The notes under the pieces: model-generated
What the model was told of the DNA's origin: nothing
What the model saw: only the letters and a program-made list of their open reading frames with translations
The model's database searches: none
Translations under genes and position numbers: made by a program
DNA from: an uncultured Croceitalea sp.
Lineage (GTDB): Bacteria; Bacteroidota; Bacteroidia; Flavobacteriales; Flavobacteriaceae
DNA: 64,000 bases
NCBI GenBank assembly: GCA_947494805.1
Contig: CANLWK010000004.1
Span: 1-64,000 of the forward strand
Reading direction: 5' to 3'
In this document: piece after piece, positions 47,796 through 55,519 of the stretch
How the letters are laid out: each line of letters opens with the position of its first letter
Numbering within the stretch: position 1 is the first letter of the stretch

Positions 47796-48998
47796 TTAGA
47801 AAAATCGGGATATACTCAATCGTAAAAAACTATCATCCTGAAAGTTGGATAGAATCAATTCTGAAGTATCTATGTCATTGAATACTCGGGCTTCAATTTC
47901 TGCGGTCCAGCTGGTGCCAAATCTTCTTGATGCCTCAATACTGAATATGGTACTGGACTGTTCCAAGTCTTTTATTCCCCCCAAAAGAATGGAGGTATCT
48001 TGAACATCGTTAAATGCAATTCTGCTTCCGAAGAAAACATCATTCTGTAGTGTGGTAAGGGCTAATTCATCACGTTCGTCATAGAGATATTCGCCCAACA
48101 ACCCAATATCCAAACCATTGCCATCAATATTGCTGAAAGTATATTCCAAACCGGCAACCAATGCCAAAAAATCTTGTGCATCAGCATAACGGTATATGGA
48201 CTCGAATTTCCAAAGGAAAGCGTTGTGGGTAATCTGAACATCAAGCCCAGTTTGATTGATAACCGGATAAAAGGCGTCAATATCTCCCGTAGGCGTAAAT
48301 ACAAAAAGTGGCTCTCTGCCATTTCCATAAAAGTGGGATAATCCAATGTCGAATGCTCCCACAAAATACTTCCAACGAAATGCAAAGTTCTGTCGCCATT
48401 CTTCTGCGCCACTTTCGTAACCCAAGTCGTCTTTATCTATGACCACCCCAAAACGTAATCGACCTTCTTCTCCTGCAAACGTGCGCCTTCTATGATAGGG
48501 TAGGTAGAAAAAGTTGAACGTACCAAACTTGTTGGTCACCCAGCTGAACTGTGCCATCGGCTGGCCTAATTTATCTTCTCCATCAAAGCTCTCAACCGCA
48601 TCGGTCTGATTGATGATATCTACCAAATGGTTACTTTCAGCAACACCCCAATACACCTTTTTGAGTCCAATGCTCAACTCCCAATTTTTCTTTGCCTTTT
48701 GATAATAAAGCTCTCGGATATCCCAATGGGTTCGCTCATTATCTCTATCTACTCTTAGGAATCCTTTAAAGTTGATGCTCTCATACCCTTTGTTCCATTC
48801 TGCGGAATATTCAGGACGTATGGCAATTGATGGATAGTGGTCTTCTTGACCTTGAAACTGAGCATCATCATAGAAGTATCGGTATTCGCTTTCCAATTCC
48901 AATTCAAAGTCGTGGGTTACTTTTTTGGGTGTTTCTGATTGCGCTTTCGCGAAAGCGTAAACATAGAAGATGGCAATGACTGTAAATATTTGTTTCAT
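47796..48998 (-). CDS. outer-membrane beta-barrel protein, partner of MMPL/LolA-like genes
   Basis: 400 residues with a signal peptide (MKQIFTVIAIFYVYAFAKAQ). The mature protein alternates amphipathic strands with aromatic girdles (LESEYRYFYDD, WELSIGLKKVYWGVAESNHLV, FGTFNFFYLPYHRRRTF) and ends with a strand closing in Phe (SFLRLSISRFF), typical of outer-membrane barrels. It resembles in outline the DUF1302-type barrels that accompany MMPL and DUF1329/LolA-like genes in Proteobacteria, but the similarity is in arrangement. A palindrome encoding AFAKA lies in its signal peptide region. It would form the outer-membrane step of the export system. Confidence 0.72.
   Translation of the reverse strand: MKQIFTVIAIFYVYAFAKAQSETPKKVTHDFELELESEYRYFYDDAQFQGQEDHYPSIAIRPEYSAEWNKGYESINFKGFLRVDRDNERTHWDIRELYYQKAKKNWELSIGLKKVYWGVAESNHLVDIINQTDAVESFDGEDKLGQPMAQFSWVTNKFGTFNFFYLPYHRRRTFAGEEGRLRFGVVIDKDDLGYESGAEEWRQNFAFRWKYFVGAFDIGLSHFYGNGREPLFVFTPTGDIDAFYPVINQTGLDVQITHNAFLWKFESIYRYADAQDFLALVAGLEYTFSNIDGNGLDIGLLGEYLYDERDELALTTLQNDVFFGSRIAFNDVQDTSILLGGIKDLEQSSTIFSIEASRRFGTSWTAEIEARVFNDIDTSELILSNFQDDSFLRLSISRFF
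48942..48957. repeat. 16-bp perfect palindrome inside a coding region
   Basis: CGCTTTCGCGAAAGCG falls within the signal peptide of the barrel protein (encoding AFAKA). Palindromes of this kind are common dispersed repeats in Flavobacteriia, and this one is tolerated in frame. Confidence 0.6.
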
Positions 48999-49016
48999 AG
49001 TATTTGTGCCAAAGCA

Positions 49017-49052
49017 TCACGTCACTCATAACCAATAAATGAAGTGACGTGA
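49017..49052. promoter_or_regulatory. strong hairpin upstream of the barrel gene
   Basis: A 10-bp perfect stem (TCACGTCACT / AGTGACGTGA), with three more inner pairs after a bulge, lies 19-54 bases upstream of the barrel start codon. No T run follows, so it is not a terminator. It may be an operator or an mRNA leader structure. Confidence 0.45.
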
Positions 49053-49167
49053 CTTCTTTGGACTTTTAAAAAATTTCAATCTTTCCAAAATCAACCACAC
49101 ATTATCAAAGGGGACATATATTTTCGGAAACTGAAATTGATGTTTAGGGGGAAAAGGTTAAACCAAA

Positions 49168-49217
49168 AGACCGACAGGAGAAGTGCTATTAATCATATTC
49201 GCATCAACTGTCGGTCT
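49168..49217 (-). terminator. intrinsic terminator after LolA-like gene
   Basis: 10-bp inverted repeat AGACCGACAG / CTGTCGGTCT with a 30-nt loop, followed on the minus strand by TTTGGTTT. It lies just after the LolA-like stop and separates the P3 operon from the barrel gene. Confidence 0.6.
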
Positions 49218-49242
49218 AAAACAACCAACCATCAATAAAAAA

Positions 49243-50016
49243 CTAACTTCCAGCCCTTTTCAGCGCTACTTGTGTAAAATCATCTTCCGTAAGTTCAGCG
49301 TCAAAATTGTAATTGTTAAATTTTAATATGGTCTCTTTATTACTTTGGTGATTGACCATATTGAACGTGCCAGCACGCCAGAATTTGTTTTTGTACAATT
49401 TGTAATCACTATAGGTCAAGGTCTTTAAAAGGGCATTTTTGCGGTCGTAAAACTCTATTTTTTCAATACGATAGCCTTTGTCTTTGTTGTAGGTCACTAC
49501 CCTTCGGGTATAGCCTGATTTTGGATCAACAGGGTCTTGTTCTACAACGAGGTTGCTTCCTTCTTCTTTCAGAAATTTATAGCTGTATTTTTCTACTTCT
49601 TGTGAAGAGAGGTCTTCATAAGCAAATTCACTGCCTACAAATGGACCAGACTTGTTGTTTGAAGAAATCCGTTTTACCCGAGCGATTGAAGGTAAATACA
49701 ACCACTGGTCATCGCTGCTTACTTTATGTGTAAAAGTCAATGTTGCTGTGCCTTTGACATCTTTTGGGCTATTGAACACAATGAGGGATTTATCTCCATC
49801 TTCGGTTAGCTCCAATGTCCTTGTTTCTAAAAAACGTTCACTGGTCTGACCGTTTTTGTTTTTCAAGGTCATTTTTAATTCTACGGTACTGCTTCCAAAA
49901 CCTAAATCGGCTTCTTCGGCAGCTTTTGCAATCTGCAACCCTCTTTCTTCTGCGGTTTGAGCAAACCCAGTTAAAAAGGCAACTAATACTATTGTTGTTA
50001 TAATAGATTTTTTCAT
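49243..50016 (-). CDS. LolA-like outer-membrane lipoprotein-sorting family protein
   Basis: 257 residues with a signal peptide (KKSIITTIVLVAFLTGFAQ). The mature protein shows the LolA/DUF1329-like pattern (GLQIAKAAEEADLGFGSSTVELKMTLKN ... SLIVFNSPKDVKGTATLTF ... WLYLPSIARVKRISSNNK). This is the family annotated as outer membrane lipoprotein-sorting protein that accompanies MMPL transporters. The fold is an open beta half-barrel for hydrophobic ligands. It starts 27 bases after the MMPL gene stop, so they are one operon under P3. Likely role: periplasmic shuttle between the inner-membrane exporter and the outer membrane. Confidence 0.88.
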   Translation of the reverse strand: MKKSIITTIVLVAFLTGFAQTAEERGLQIAKAAEEADLGFGSSTVELKMTLKNKNGQTSERFLETRTLELTEDGDKSLIVFNSPKDVKGTATLTFTHKVSSDDQWLYLPSIARVKRISSNNKSGPFVGSEFAYEDLSSQEVEKYSYKFLKEEGSNLVVEQDPVDPKSGYTRRVVTYNKDKGYRIEKIEFYDRKNALLKTLTYSDYKLYKNKFWRAGTFNMVNHQSNKETILKFNNYNFDAELTEDDFTQVALKRAGS

Positions 50017-50043
50017 TCCTTATCTTATTTTTTATTTGATGTA

Positions 50044-52401
50044 TTAATTTTTCGCTTTAGGTTGAACGGTATCTTCTTTCTTGCTTACCAATATCAACAG
50101 TGATGGTAATAGGATGAAATCTATGACCAAGGCCGCTATGATGATGATGAGCGTAATACGCGCCATATAACTGTTCAAAGCAAATGGTGATGTAGAAAGA
50201 ATTCCAAAACCCGCTACCAACACTATTGTGGTGGTCACCAAAGCTCTTCCAACGGTTTGAAAGGCGTAAATCACAGCTTCTTTTGCATTATAGGCCAGCT
50301 CACGTCTCGCTCGCAAGAACTTGCTCATAAAGTGTACGGTGTCATCGACGATAATTCCCAGGGTCATTCCAAAAACAATGACCATTCCCGTGTTGATGGT
50401 TCCTTTGTACAACCACCAAAGCCCAAAACCAACGATTACTGGGGCTACATTCGGTATAATACTTAATAGACCTAGTTTGAAATTTCTAAGGGCTATCATT
50501 AGTATAATTGAAATGAGTAGGAGTGCCACGATGTTTCCATTGAACATACTATCGGCCTGACGGAAACCTAACTTGGAGAACATTAAGGTGGGACTTACAC
50601 CAATGGAGTGCATTGGTTCTGGTGCATTCTCCTTCAGCCAGTTTTCTGCTCGCTCGGTAAACGCTATCATTTCTGCGCTGGAACTATTTTCAAGTGTTGC
50701 AGTCACCCGAGTTTCAGACTTATCGACATTAATTTGATTGTTCAGGTCTAGACCAAAGGGTAAGGACAGTTCGTAAAGCAGCAGGTATTGAGCGGCTTCG
50801 TCACGACTGGCAGGAACCTGATAATACGACTGGTCATCACCGTGCATTGACCTATTGACCCTTCGAGCTACTTCGCTGAAAGCGTTGGTATGTACTACTT
50901 CGGGTTGGTCATTGAGCCAATCTTCAAATTCATTTAGTTTACTGAGGTAGGCAGGATTATTGATGCCACCACTTTCACCACTGCCCACTGAGAATTCCAC
51001 ATTGTAAAATCCAGTAAGGTTTTCATTGATAAAATCACTGTCTTGTCTAAACTTTACTGAGGTGTCAAAGTACTCGACGAACTCGTCATTGAAAACATTG
51101 AGTGTAGCTAAATAGGTAAGTCCGCCAATGATTGCCAATGATATAACTGATAAACGAACAGGTTGCTTTACTACCCAATGACCAAAGCGGGTATACCAAT
51201 TATTTGGCAAAACAGTTTTTTCTGTATTTGCCTTTTTTCTTTTCCACAGTGGTAAAATTGCCATTAATGCAGGAAGAAATGTGGTAGAGAACAAGAATGC
51301 CATTGTCATACCGAAGGCCACGATATTTCCTAAATCCCAAAACGGTGGAACATCACCAAAGTTCATTGTCAAGAATCCTATGACCGTGGTTAGGCTTGTG
51401 ATGAAGACCGGCATAAAATTAAGACGGATACTTTCGACCAAAGCCTCCTTTTTGTCATAACCTTCGTGACGTGTCTTTTGCAGATAGGTAATCAAAATAT
51501 GGATACTATCAGCTACCGCAAGGGTCAAAATCATTGTTGGGAAAACAGATGATGGTGGCGTGAGTTTTATTCCCATTATACCTATAAACCCAAATGCTGC
51601 CATTGCGGAGAACATAAAGACCAGCATTGTGGAAAGCATCGCAAAAATGTTTCGCGTAAGCAAAAAGGTAAGCAGCAATACTACCAGTACCATTAACCCG
51701 ACCAAAGCAAACCCTTTTTCGGAATACTCAAAAAACGCCGTGTTTAGAGGAACTAAACCAGTAGTGTAAATATCAAAATTGGGATATTTCTCTTGAAAGT
51801 CGGCCACCATTTTACGAGTGGCTGAAGTTACTGCTGGAATTTCCAGGGCACTATCTTCCCCGGGTAAGCGCACCGTAATATTGATTGCTGTAACACTGCC
51901 TTCCTCATTGATTAACCGATGCACAAGAAGTGGCTCTTTGAGTGCTTTTTCTTTGATTTCAAGGATTTCACTTTCTGTTTTGGACGCTGACTCGTAAGAA
52001 AGGTCATCTACATATAAGTCATCACCTACAGCACTTGTGTGCTGAAAATTGGTAACGGCATCCACCCGCGAAGAGTAGGGCGTGTTCCAAGCTTCGGCTG
52101 TGAGTTCCTCGATGGCGACAAGATTTTCTTTAGTGAAAACGTTACCGTTTTTAGGCGCCAAAACCAGTACTACATTATCATCCTTTGTGTATTTGTCCTG
52201 CAAAGCATCAAAAGCCTCCAGTTCAGGATTGGTTTCGCTGAAGAATACGTGATAGTCTCCATCAAATTGCATTTTACCCTGCGACCCAAGGCCAACAGTA
52301 AGTAGGATGGATAAAATGACTACTGGCCACTTGAACCGAATTACAAATTCGGCCCACCGCGTGGTAAAGGTTCTTTTAGGGTGTTGATTAGGTTTGCTCA
52401 T
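50044..52401 (-). CDS. MMPL/RND superfamily exporter (HpnN-like)
   Basis: 785 residues with two halves, each with one helix, a large periplasmic loop, then five helices. The first set includes FALVGLMVLVVLLLTFLLTRN, LAVADSIHILITYLQ and VIGFLTMNFGDVPPFWDLG. The second includes ALLLISIILMIALRNF, VFGMTLGIIVDDTVHFMSKF and VTTTIVLVAGFGILSTSPF. Acidic residues in the D-S-I-H and D-D-T-V-H motifs fit proton-driven transport. The length and design match RND exporters of lipids and hydrophobic compounds (MMPL, HpnN) rather than multidrug AcrB. First gene of the P3 operon, so predicted to be under the ECF sigma factor. Substrate unknown. Confidence 0.92.
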   Translation of the reverse strand: MSKPNQHPKRTFTTRWAEFVIRFKWPVVILSILLTVGLGSQGKMQFDGDYHVFFSETNPELEAFDALQDKYTKDDNVVLVLAPKNGNVFTKENLVAIEELTAEAWNTPYSSRVDAVTNFQHTSAVGDDLYVDDLSYESASKTESEILEIKEKALKEPLLVHRLINEEGSVTAINITVRLPGEDSALEIPAVTSATRKMVADFQEKYPNFDIYTTGLVPLNTAFFEYSEKGFALVGLMVLVVLLLTFLLTRNIFAMLSTMLVFMFSAMAAFGFIGIMGIKLTPPSSVFPTMILTLAVADSIHILITYLQKTRHEGYDKKEALVESIRLNFMPVFITSLTTVIGFLTMNFGDVPPFWDLGNIVAFGMTMAFLFSTTFLPALMAILPLWKRKKANTEKTVLPNNWYTRFGHWVVKQPVRLSVISLAIIGGLTYLATLNVFNDEFVEYFDTSVKFRQDSDFINENLTGFYNVEFSVGSGESGGINNPAYLSKLNEFEDWLNDQPEVVHTNAFSEVARRVNRSMHGDDQSYYQVPASRDEAAQYLLLYELSLPFGLDLNNQINVDKSETRVTATLENSSSAEMIAFTERAENWLKENAPEPMHSIGVSPTLMFSKLGFRQADSMFNGNIVALLLISIILMIALRNFKLGLLSIIPNVAPVIVGFGLWWLYKGTINTGMVIVFGMTLGIIVDDTVHFMSKFLRARRELAYNAKEAVIYAFQTVGRALVTTTIVLVAGFGILSTSPFALNSYMARITLIIIIAALVIDFILLPSLLILVSKKEDTVQPKAKN

Positions 52402-52504
52402 ATGTCAAATTAGTATTGAAAAAGGTTTCTCAAATATGCTGTTTACTACTGTTTTTCCTTTAGATAAATAGGTCAATCTCTTGTTCAAAAAGGTCATTAC
52501 TTTT

Positions 52505-52533
52505 TTAGATTCAAGGATTGCAAATGTGTGACA
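52505..52533 (-). promoter_or_regulatory. sigma promoter P3 (MMPL exporter-LolA-like operon)
   Basis: Minus strand: TGTCACACAT, 13 bases ending in TTGA, ATCTAA. Spacing and boxes are identical to P4. The predicted start near 52498 gives a leader of about 97 bases before the MMPL start codon. Confidence 0.7.
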
Positions 52534-52551
52534 AACAAATCATTAAGATTT

Positions 52552-53448
52552 TTATTGGTGGTTGTCTGGTTTATTGAATCCAATGGGTTCAACCCCTTCT
52601 ATTGGGTACAATAATTTCTTGTCAAAAGCGTCAAATTGGTAATTGCTCAAGGCAAAACTGTATACCTTATTGTCCAATTTTTTGGGTCCTTTTAATTGTA
52701 TTTTGACATTACTTGGTAGAAATGCACCAATACTGGTTTCTTTTCTTTCATATCGTGCGGTGGCGTGTTGCATTCCTTTGGGCATCGGCAGAAAGAAGTC
52801 GTTTATGGTTACCTCCAGTAAGTCAATGAATTTTGTATTTGGGTTGATATAGACCAAAAAACGGTCATATTTTTTATTCGGTTCCTCGCTTCCCCAAGTA
52901 ACGTAAACCGTTTCGTAGTTGATATCATCGAGTTTTTTGGTACCTGCGTATCGAATAATTTCAGCATTGGGTAGGTGCATAGGAGCTTCCAAGAGGTAAT
53001 GATAGGTAGCCAATCCCCAGATATAGCGGTCGTGTTCGTGACGTTTTAAGTAGTCACTGCCCACTTCCTTTTTATAACCTTCCCAAGATTGAACGCCCTG
53101 AATCGCGTTCTTCTTTCTACCCTTTAAATATTCTACTTGGCCATCGAAGCTGTTGGTTGCGAAGCGAAGTTTTAAGTTCTTATTGTTGTTACCAGGGAAA
53201 GCGTTCATAGGCATTAGAAGCCATATGCCTTTCCAGTTGAATACTGCATTAGCTTCGTAGACTTTGGTTGATTCAAGTTTATCGTAGCCCATCGCTGATT
53301 TGGCTTCGTTTAATAATTCCTTTCCTTTTTGTTCAGTATTCGAAATTGCATTCTTTTGAAGAGCATCCGAGCGTAGGTCGACGGATTTACACGATTGTAA
53401 TAGGCTTATGGCTACTACGATAATCGAAAATTTTAAATAGTGTTTCAT
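52552..53448 (-). CDS. lipoprotein of unknown function, possible LolA-like fold
   Basis: 298 residues. The lipobox LLQSC lies at about residue 19. The mature part has a helix followed by alternating beta strands (YEANAVFNWKGIWLLMPMNAFPGN ... RFLVYINPNTKFIDLLEVTINDFF) that resembles the half-barrel of LolA-type proteins, though no family motif is certain. It lies between the MMPL operon and the TetR gene and begins 47 bases after TetR, so TetR and this gene are probably one unit. The P3 promoter lies just after its stop codon. Confidence 0.68.
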   Translation of the reverse strand: MKHYLKFSIIVVAISLLQSCKSVDLRSDALQKNAISNTEQKGKELLNEAKSAMGYDKLESTKVYEANAVFNWKGIWLLMPMNAFPGNNNKNLKLRFATNSFDGQVEYLKGRKKNAIQGVQSWEGYKKEVGSDYLKRHEHDRYIWGLATYHYLLEAPMHLPNAEIIRYAGTKKLDDINYETVYVTWGSEEPNKKYDRFLVYINPNTKFIDLLEVTINDFFLPMPKGMQHATARYERKETSIGAFLPSNVKIQLKGPKKLDNKVYSFALSNYQFDAFDKKLLYPIEGVEPIGFNKPDNHQ

Positions 53449-53495
53449 TTGATTAAAATAATTAGACTGTTCTGTTTATATTATTAATAAATTTT

Positions 53496-54077
53496 TTAAG
53501 ATTGAATAAATTTGAATGTCATTTCCAACCAAATATCCATATAAATCCTATTTCGGGTTACTTTGGTTCTCGATAACACTCCATAAAATCCAGCGTGCAT
53601 ATATTCGGCAAGTTCAAGAGGCGTAAAATCTTTAGTAATTTCATTTGACTTTTGACCTTTCTCTATAACTGACGCCAATACATTAAGCCAACCTATAAAA
53701 TGTTGATTAGCTTCTGAACCAATTAAGTCATTTTGGCGACCGACTTCCACACTCATATTATTCACCAAACACCCTCCTGAATATTCATCCTCCTCGTTCA
53801 GATTCATCATCATCGAATAAAAGGATTTAAGGCATTCTACGGGAGATAGCGAGCAGTCTTCAAAAAAGTCTTTCATCCAATCGGTATTTGTTTCCCCATA
53901 TTGACGTATGACCTGCTGGGCAAAATCTTCCTTAGATTCAAAAAAATTGTAAAAAGAGCCTTTTGGGATACCCGATTCTTTAAGAATTTGATTTATACCT
54001 ACGTTGTGATAACCGTTTCTTCTAAAAACGTCATAACCAACATTTAATATATCTTCTTTGTTATACTTGTATCCCAT
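53496..54077 (-). CDS. TetR/AcrR family transcriptional regulator
   Basis: 193 residues from the ATG at 54077. The N-terminal HTH is typical (KEDILNVGYDVFRRNGYHNVGINQILKESGIPKGSFYNFF), and the C-terminal ligand-binding helical domain has YSGGCLVNNMSVEVGRQNDLI. TetR proteins repress exporters until a small hydrophobic ligand binds. Here it is upstream of the lipoprotein gene and close to the MMPL gene, so it is a second candidate controller of the export system, next to the sigma factor. Confidence 0.9.
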   Translation of the reverse strand: MGYKYNKEDILNVGYDVFRRNGYHNVGINQILKESGIPKGSFYNFFESKEDFAQQVIRQYGETNTDWMKDFFEDCSLSPVECLKSFYSMMMNLNEEDEYSGGCLVNNMSVEVGRQNDLIGSEANQHFIGWLNVLASVIEKGQKSNEITKDFTPLELAEYMHAGFYGVLSRTKVTRNRIYMDIWLEMTFKFIQS

Positions 54078-54339
54078 AATGGACAAATATATAAAAAATT
54101 TTCAATTAGACCATTTGGTTTAATTAAGATCGTTAAGATAGATACTGATCGGTAAGAAAATTATAACCCAAATAAGCTGGACTATTTTGGAATTGTTTTA
54201 TAGACAAAACCATTAGTGACCCCAACCAATTTTTGATTCTAAATGATAAACTAAGGTAATTAGAAGGAGAGCGAAACGAAGTTTCGTGCTGCAAGCCCCA
54301 AATCTTACCAAGCTTCATCCTATCTTTTTGCAAGGCAAA

Positions 54340-54903
54340 TCAAGGTTCTTGGTTCAAATCTTGTCTCAGACTTTCCAAATCACCTTCCTCAATTTCAACT
54401 TTATAGTACGATTTTCCAAACCGCGGTTTTTCCAAAGTGATTCGATTCAATAATTTCAAAACCCTTTTACGCTCATCTTTCCAATTCTCTTTTAGCATAT
54501 AATTATCGTATTGGGTCAACCTGTCTCTTTTCATAGATTGGTCATACATCTTTTGCTGCAACTCTAAATCTTTTCGACTGTTTTTCTCTTCTTGCTCTGC
54601 AAAGTCAAATACCTTTTTAAGCATATCATGAATTTTTGGAATGCTACTGTTCTTCTCCCAATTTCGCAGTAGTTCTTCTAAATAATCCAACCTTTTGCTC
54701 AGCCGATGTTCAGAACCCATATAATTCATCAAATACTTGTTCTTCGGTGAGATTTTCGCCCCTTCAAAGAAGTCCATCATCAGTTCCAAAGTCAGCGTAT
54801 GTGACTTGGAAATCTTCTTTGAAAACTCCCGATATCTTCCAGCAACTATTCGATTGATGCTTATTGCCGAGAAATCGCTTTTTTTCTTCTTTTTCAATTC
54901 CAT
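54340..54903 (-). CDS. BfmA/BtgA-like mobilization accessory protein (orphan)
   Basis: 187 residues, basic, mostly helical. The N-terminal ISINRIVAGRYREFSKKISKSHTLTLELMMDFFE parallels FKESTVKRFRAFSKKMAKSYSECLESIMDFFE of the intact BfmA at 59400-59963, and the C-terminal ends (YYKVEIEEGDLESLRQDL vs YLRLNISKSELEKFKRTL) also align. BfmA-type proteins bind near the transfer origin and help the relaxase. No relaxase gene accompanies this copy, so it is an orphan left from a lost mobilization module. A palindrome beginning at the last base of its start codon suggests autoregulation. Confidence 0.78.
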   Translation of the reverse strand: MELKKKKKSDFSAISINRIVAGRYREFSKKISKSHTLTLELMMDFFEGAKISPKNKYLMNYMGSEHRLSKRLDYLEELLRNWEKNSSIPKIHDMLKKVFDFAEQEEKNSRKDLELQQKMYDQSMKRDRLTQYDNYMLKENWKDERKRVLKLLNRITLEKPRFGKSYYKVEIEEGDLESLRQDLNQEP

Positions 54904-54956
54904 TTACAGTAAAATTTTTCAACGTTTATAGGGTCTCACAGGGTTTTTACAGTGTT
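54903..54956. promoter_or_regulatory. paired palindrome control region, copy B
   Basis: TTTACAGTAAA at 54903, whose first base is the last base of the BfmA-like start codon, and TTTACAGTGTT at 54946 lie exactly 43 bp apart, with TTTATAGGG between them. The intact bfmA (copy C) shows the same spacing with a different palindrome. Confidence 0.6.
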
Positions 54957-55018
54957 TTTGACGCAAAAAATAATCGCACTATATTTTCAACACATTAAAA
55001 ATCAATTGTTTGCACATT

Positions 55019-55049
55019 GTAACACCGCTTTAGCGTGTTACCCTCTTGC
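55019..55049 (+). other. oriT-like hairpin plus CCTCTTGC, copy B
   Basis: A 23-nt hairpin with the same design as copies A and C (6-bp stem, bulge, 3-bp stem, TTTA loop) followed by CCTCTTGC. The outer stem differs in sequence (GTAACA with TGTTAC instead of GTAGCG with CGCTAC), but pairing is kept. Confidence 0.5.
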
Positions 55050-55146
55050 TTTACAAACCTTATCCGCTTCGCTGCTAAATTTTGTAAACCTTAAAGAGGT
55101 ACTTTTCATTGAAAAAGTAGGTTGGGCCCTATTGGATATTTGCTTC

Positions 55147-55220
55147 ACGCTTACCTATCGGGACGCTACAAAAACCCAAAAGGAACCATGCGCAAAAGTT
55201 AGGGGTAAGGATTTGGGACG
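55147..55220. repeat. mobile-element block, inverted partner of 39037-39110
   Basis: 74 bases matching the reverse complement of 39037-39110 at 64 positions by eye. The open frame across this area (54952-55320) is not conserved-looking and is a shadow of repeat DNA. Confidence 0.6.
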
Positions 55221-55331
55221 AAATAACTTTCGCACTTATCCTAAGATAGAAGAAGATCAATTGAAAATGAAGAATCCATATGTATTGATCCTAATTGAAT
55301 CAATAAATGTTAAAATTTGATAAATTTTTAG

Positions 55332-55353
55332 GTGTTTGCAAATTGTTTGCAAA
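55332..55353. repeat. tandem 11-bp repeat pair at right island end
   Basis: GTGTTTGCAAA then TTGTTTGCAAA, nearly identical to the pair at 41131-41152 and in the same orientation. It lies 47 bases from the right att site. Confidence 0.55.
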
Positions 55354-55359
55354 TAAAAA

Positions 55360-55388
55360 AGTCTCAAAAGTGTAAAACCTCTGAGACT
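55360..55388 (-). terminator. intrinsic terminator of tRNA-Arg
   Basis: Stem AGTCTCA / TGAGACT with a 15-nt loop and a T run on the minus strand, directly downstream of the tRNA. It was brought in by the island, replacing the original terminator now at 40926-40960. Confidence 0.7.
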
Positions 55389-55398
55389 CTAGTAACAC

Positions 55399-55475
55399 TG
55401 GTGATCGCGACAGGATTCGAACCTGTGACCGTCTGCTTAGAAGGCAGATGCTCTATCCAGCTGAGCTACGCGACC
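55399..55475 (-). tRNA. tRNA-Arg(TCT), CCA encoded
   Basis: The minus strand folds into a full cloverleaf: acceptor GGTCGCG / CGCGATC (one G-T pair), D arm GTAGCTCAGCTGGATAGAGC, anticodon loop CTTCTAA with anticodon TCT, T arm ACAGG-TTCGAAT-CCTGT, discriminator A and encoded CCA. Its 3' part is the att target of the island, and the present 3' end was supplied by the inserted element. Confidence 0.95.
55401..55443 (-). repeat. att site: right boundary of the genomic island within tRNA-Arg
   Basis: 43 nt shared with 40982-41024 except for two compensatory T-stem bases. The island therefore spans about 14.4 kb between these repeats. Confidence 0.85.
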
Positions 55476-55490
55476 ATTACCATTAAATAA

Positions 55491-55518
55491 AAAAACCGAA
55501 TCTTCCGATTCGGTTTTT
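55491..55518. terminator. intrinsic terminator between element and tRNA-Arg
   Basis: 12-bp perfect stem AAAAACCGAATC / GATTCGGTTTTT with a 4-nt loop, just upstream of the tRNA-Arg gene. It probably ended a neighbouring tRNA transcript on the minus strand. Confidence 0.8.
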
Positions 55519-55519
55519 G

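Noticed and set aside
54952-55320. 122-codon plus-strand open frame
   Set aside because: It runs through the oriT-like hairpin and the inverted repeat block; the translation resembles no protein and is explained by the non-coding repeats.
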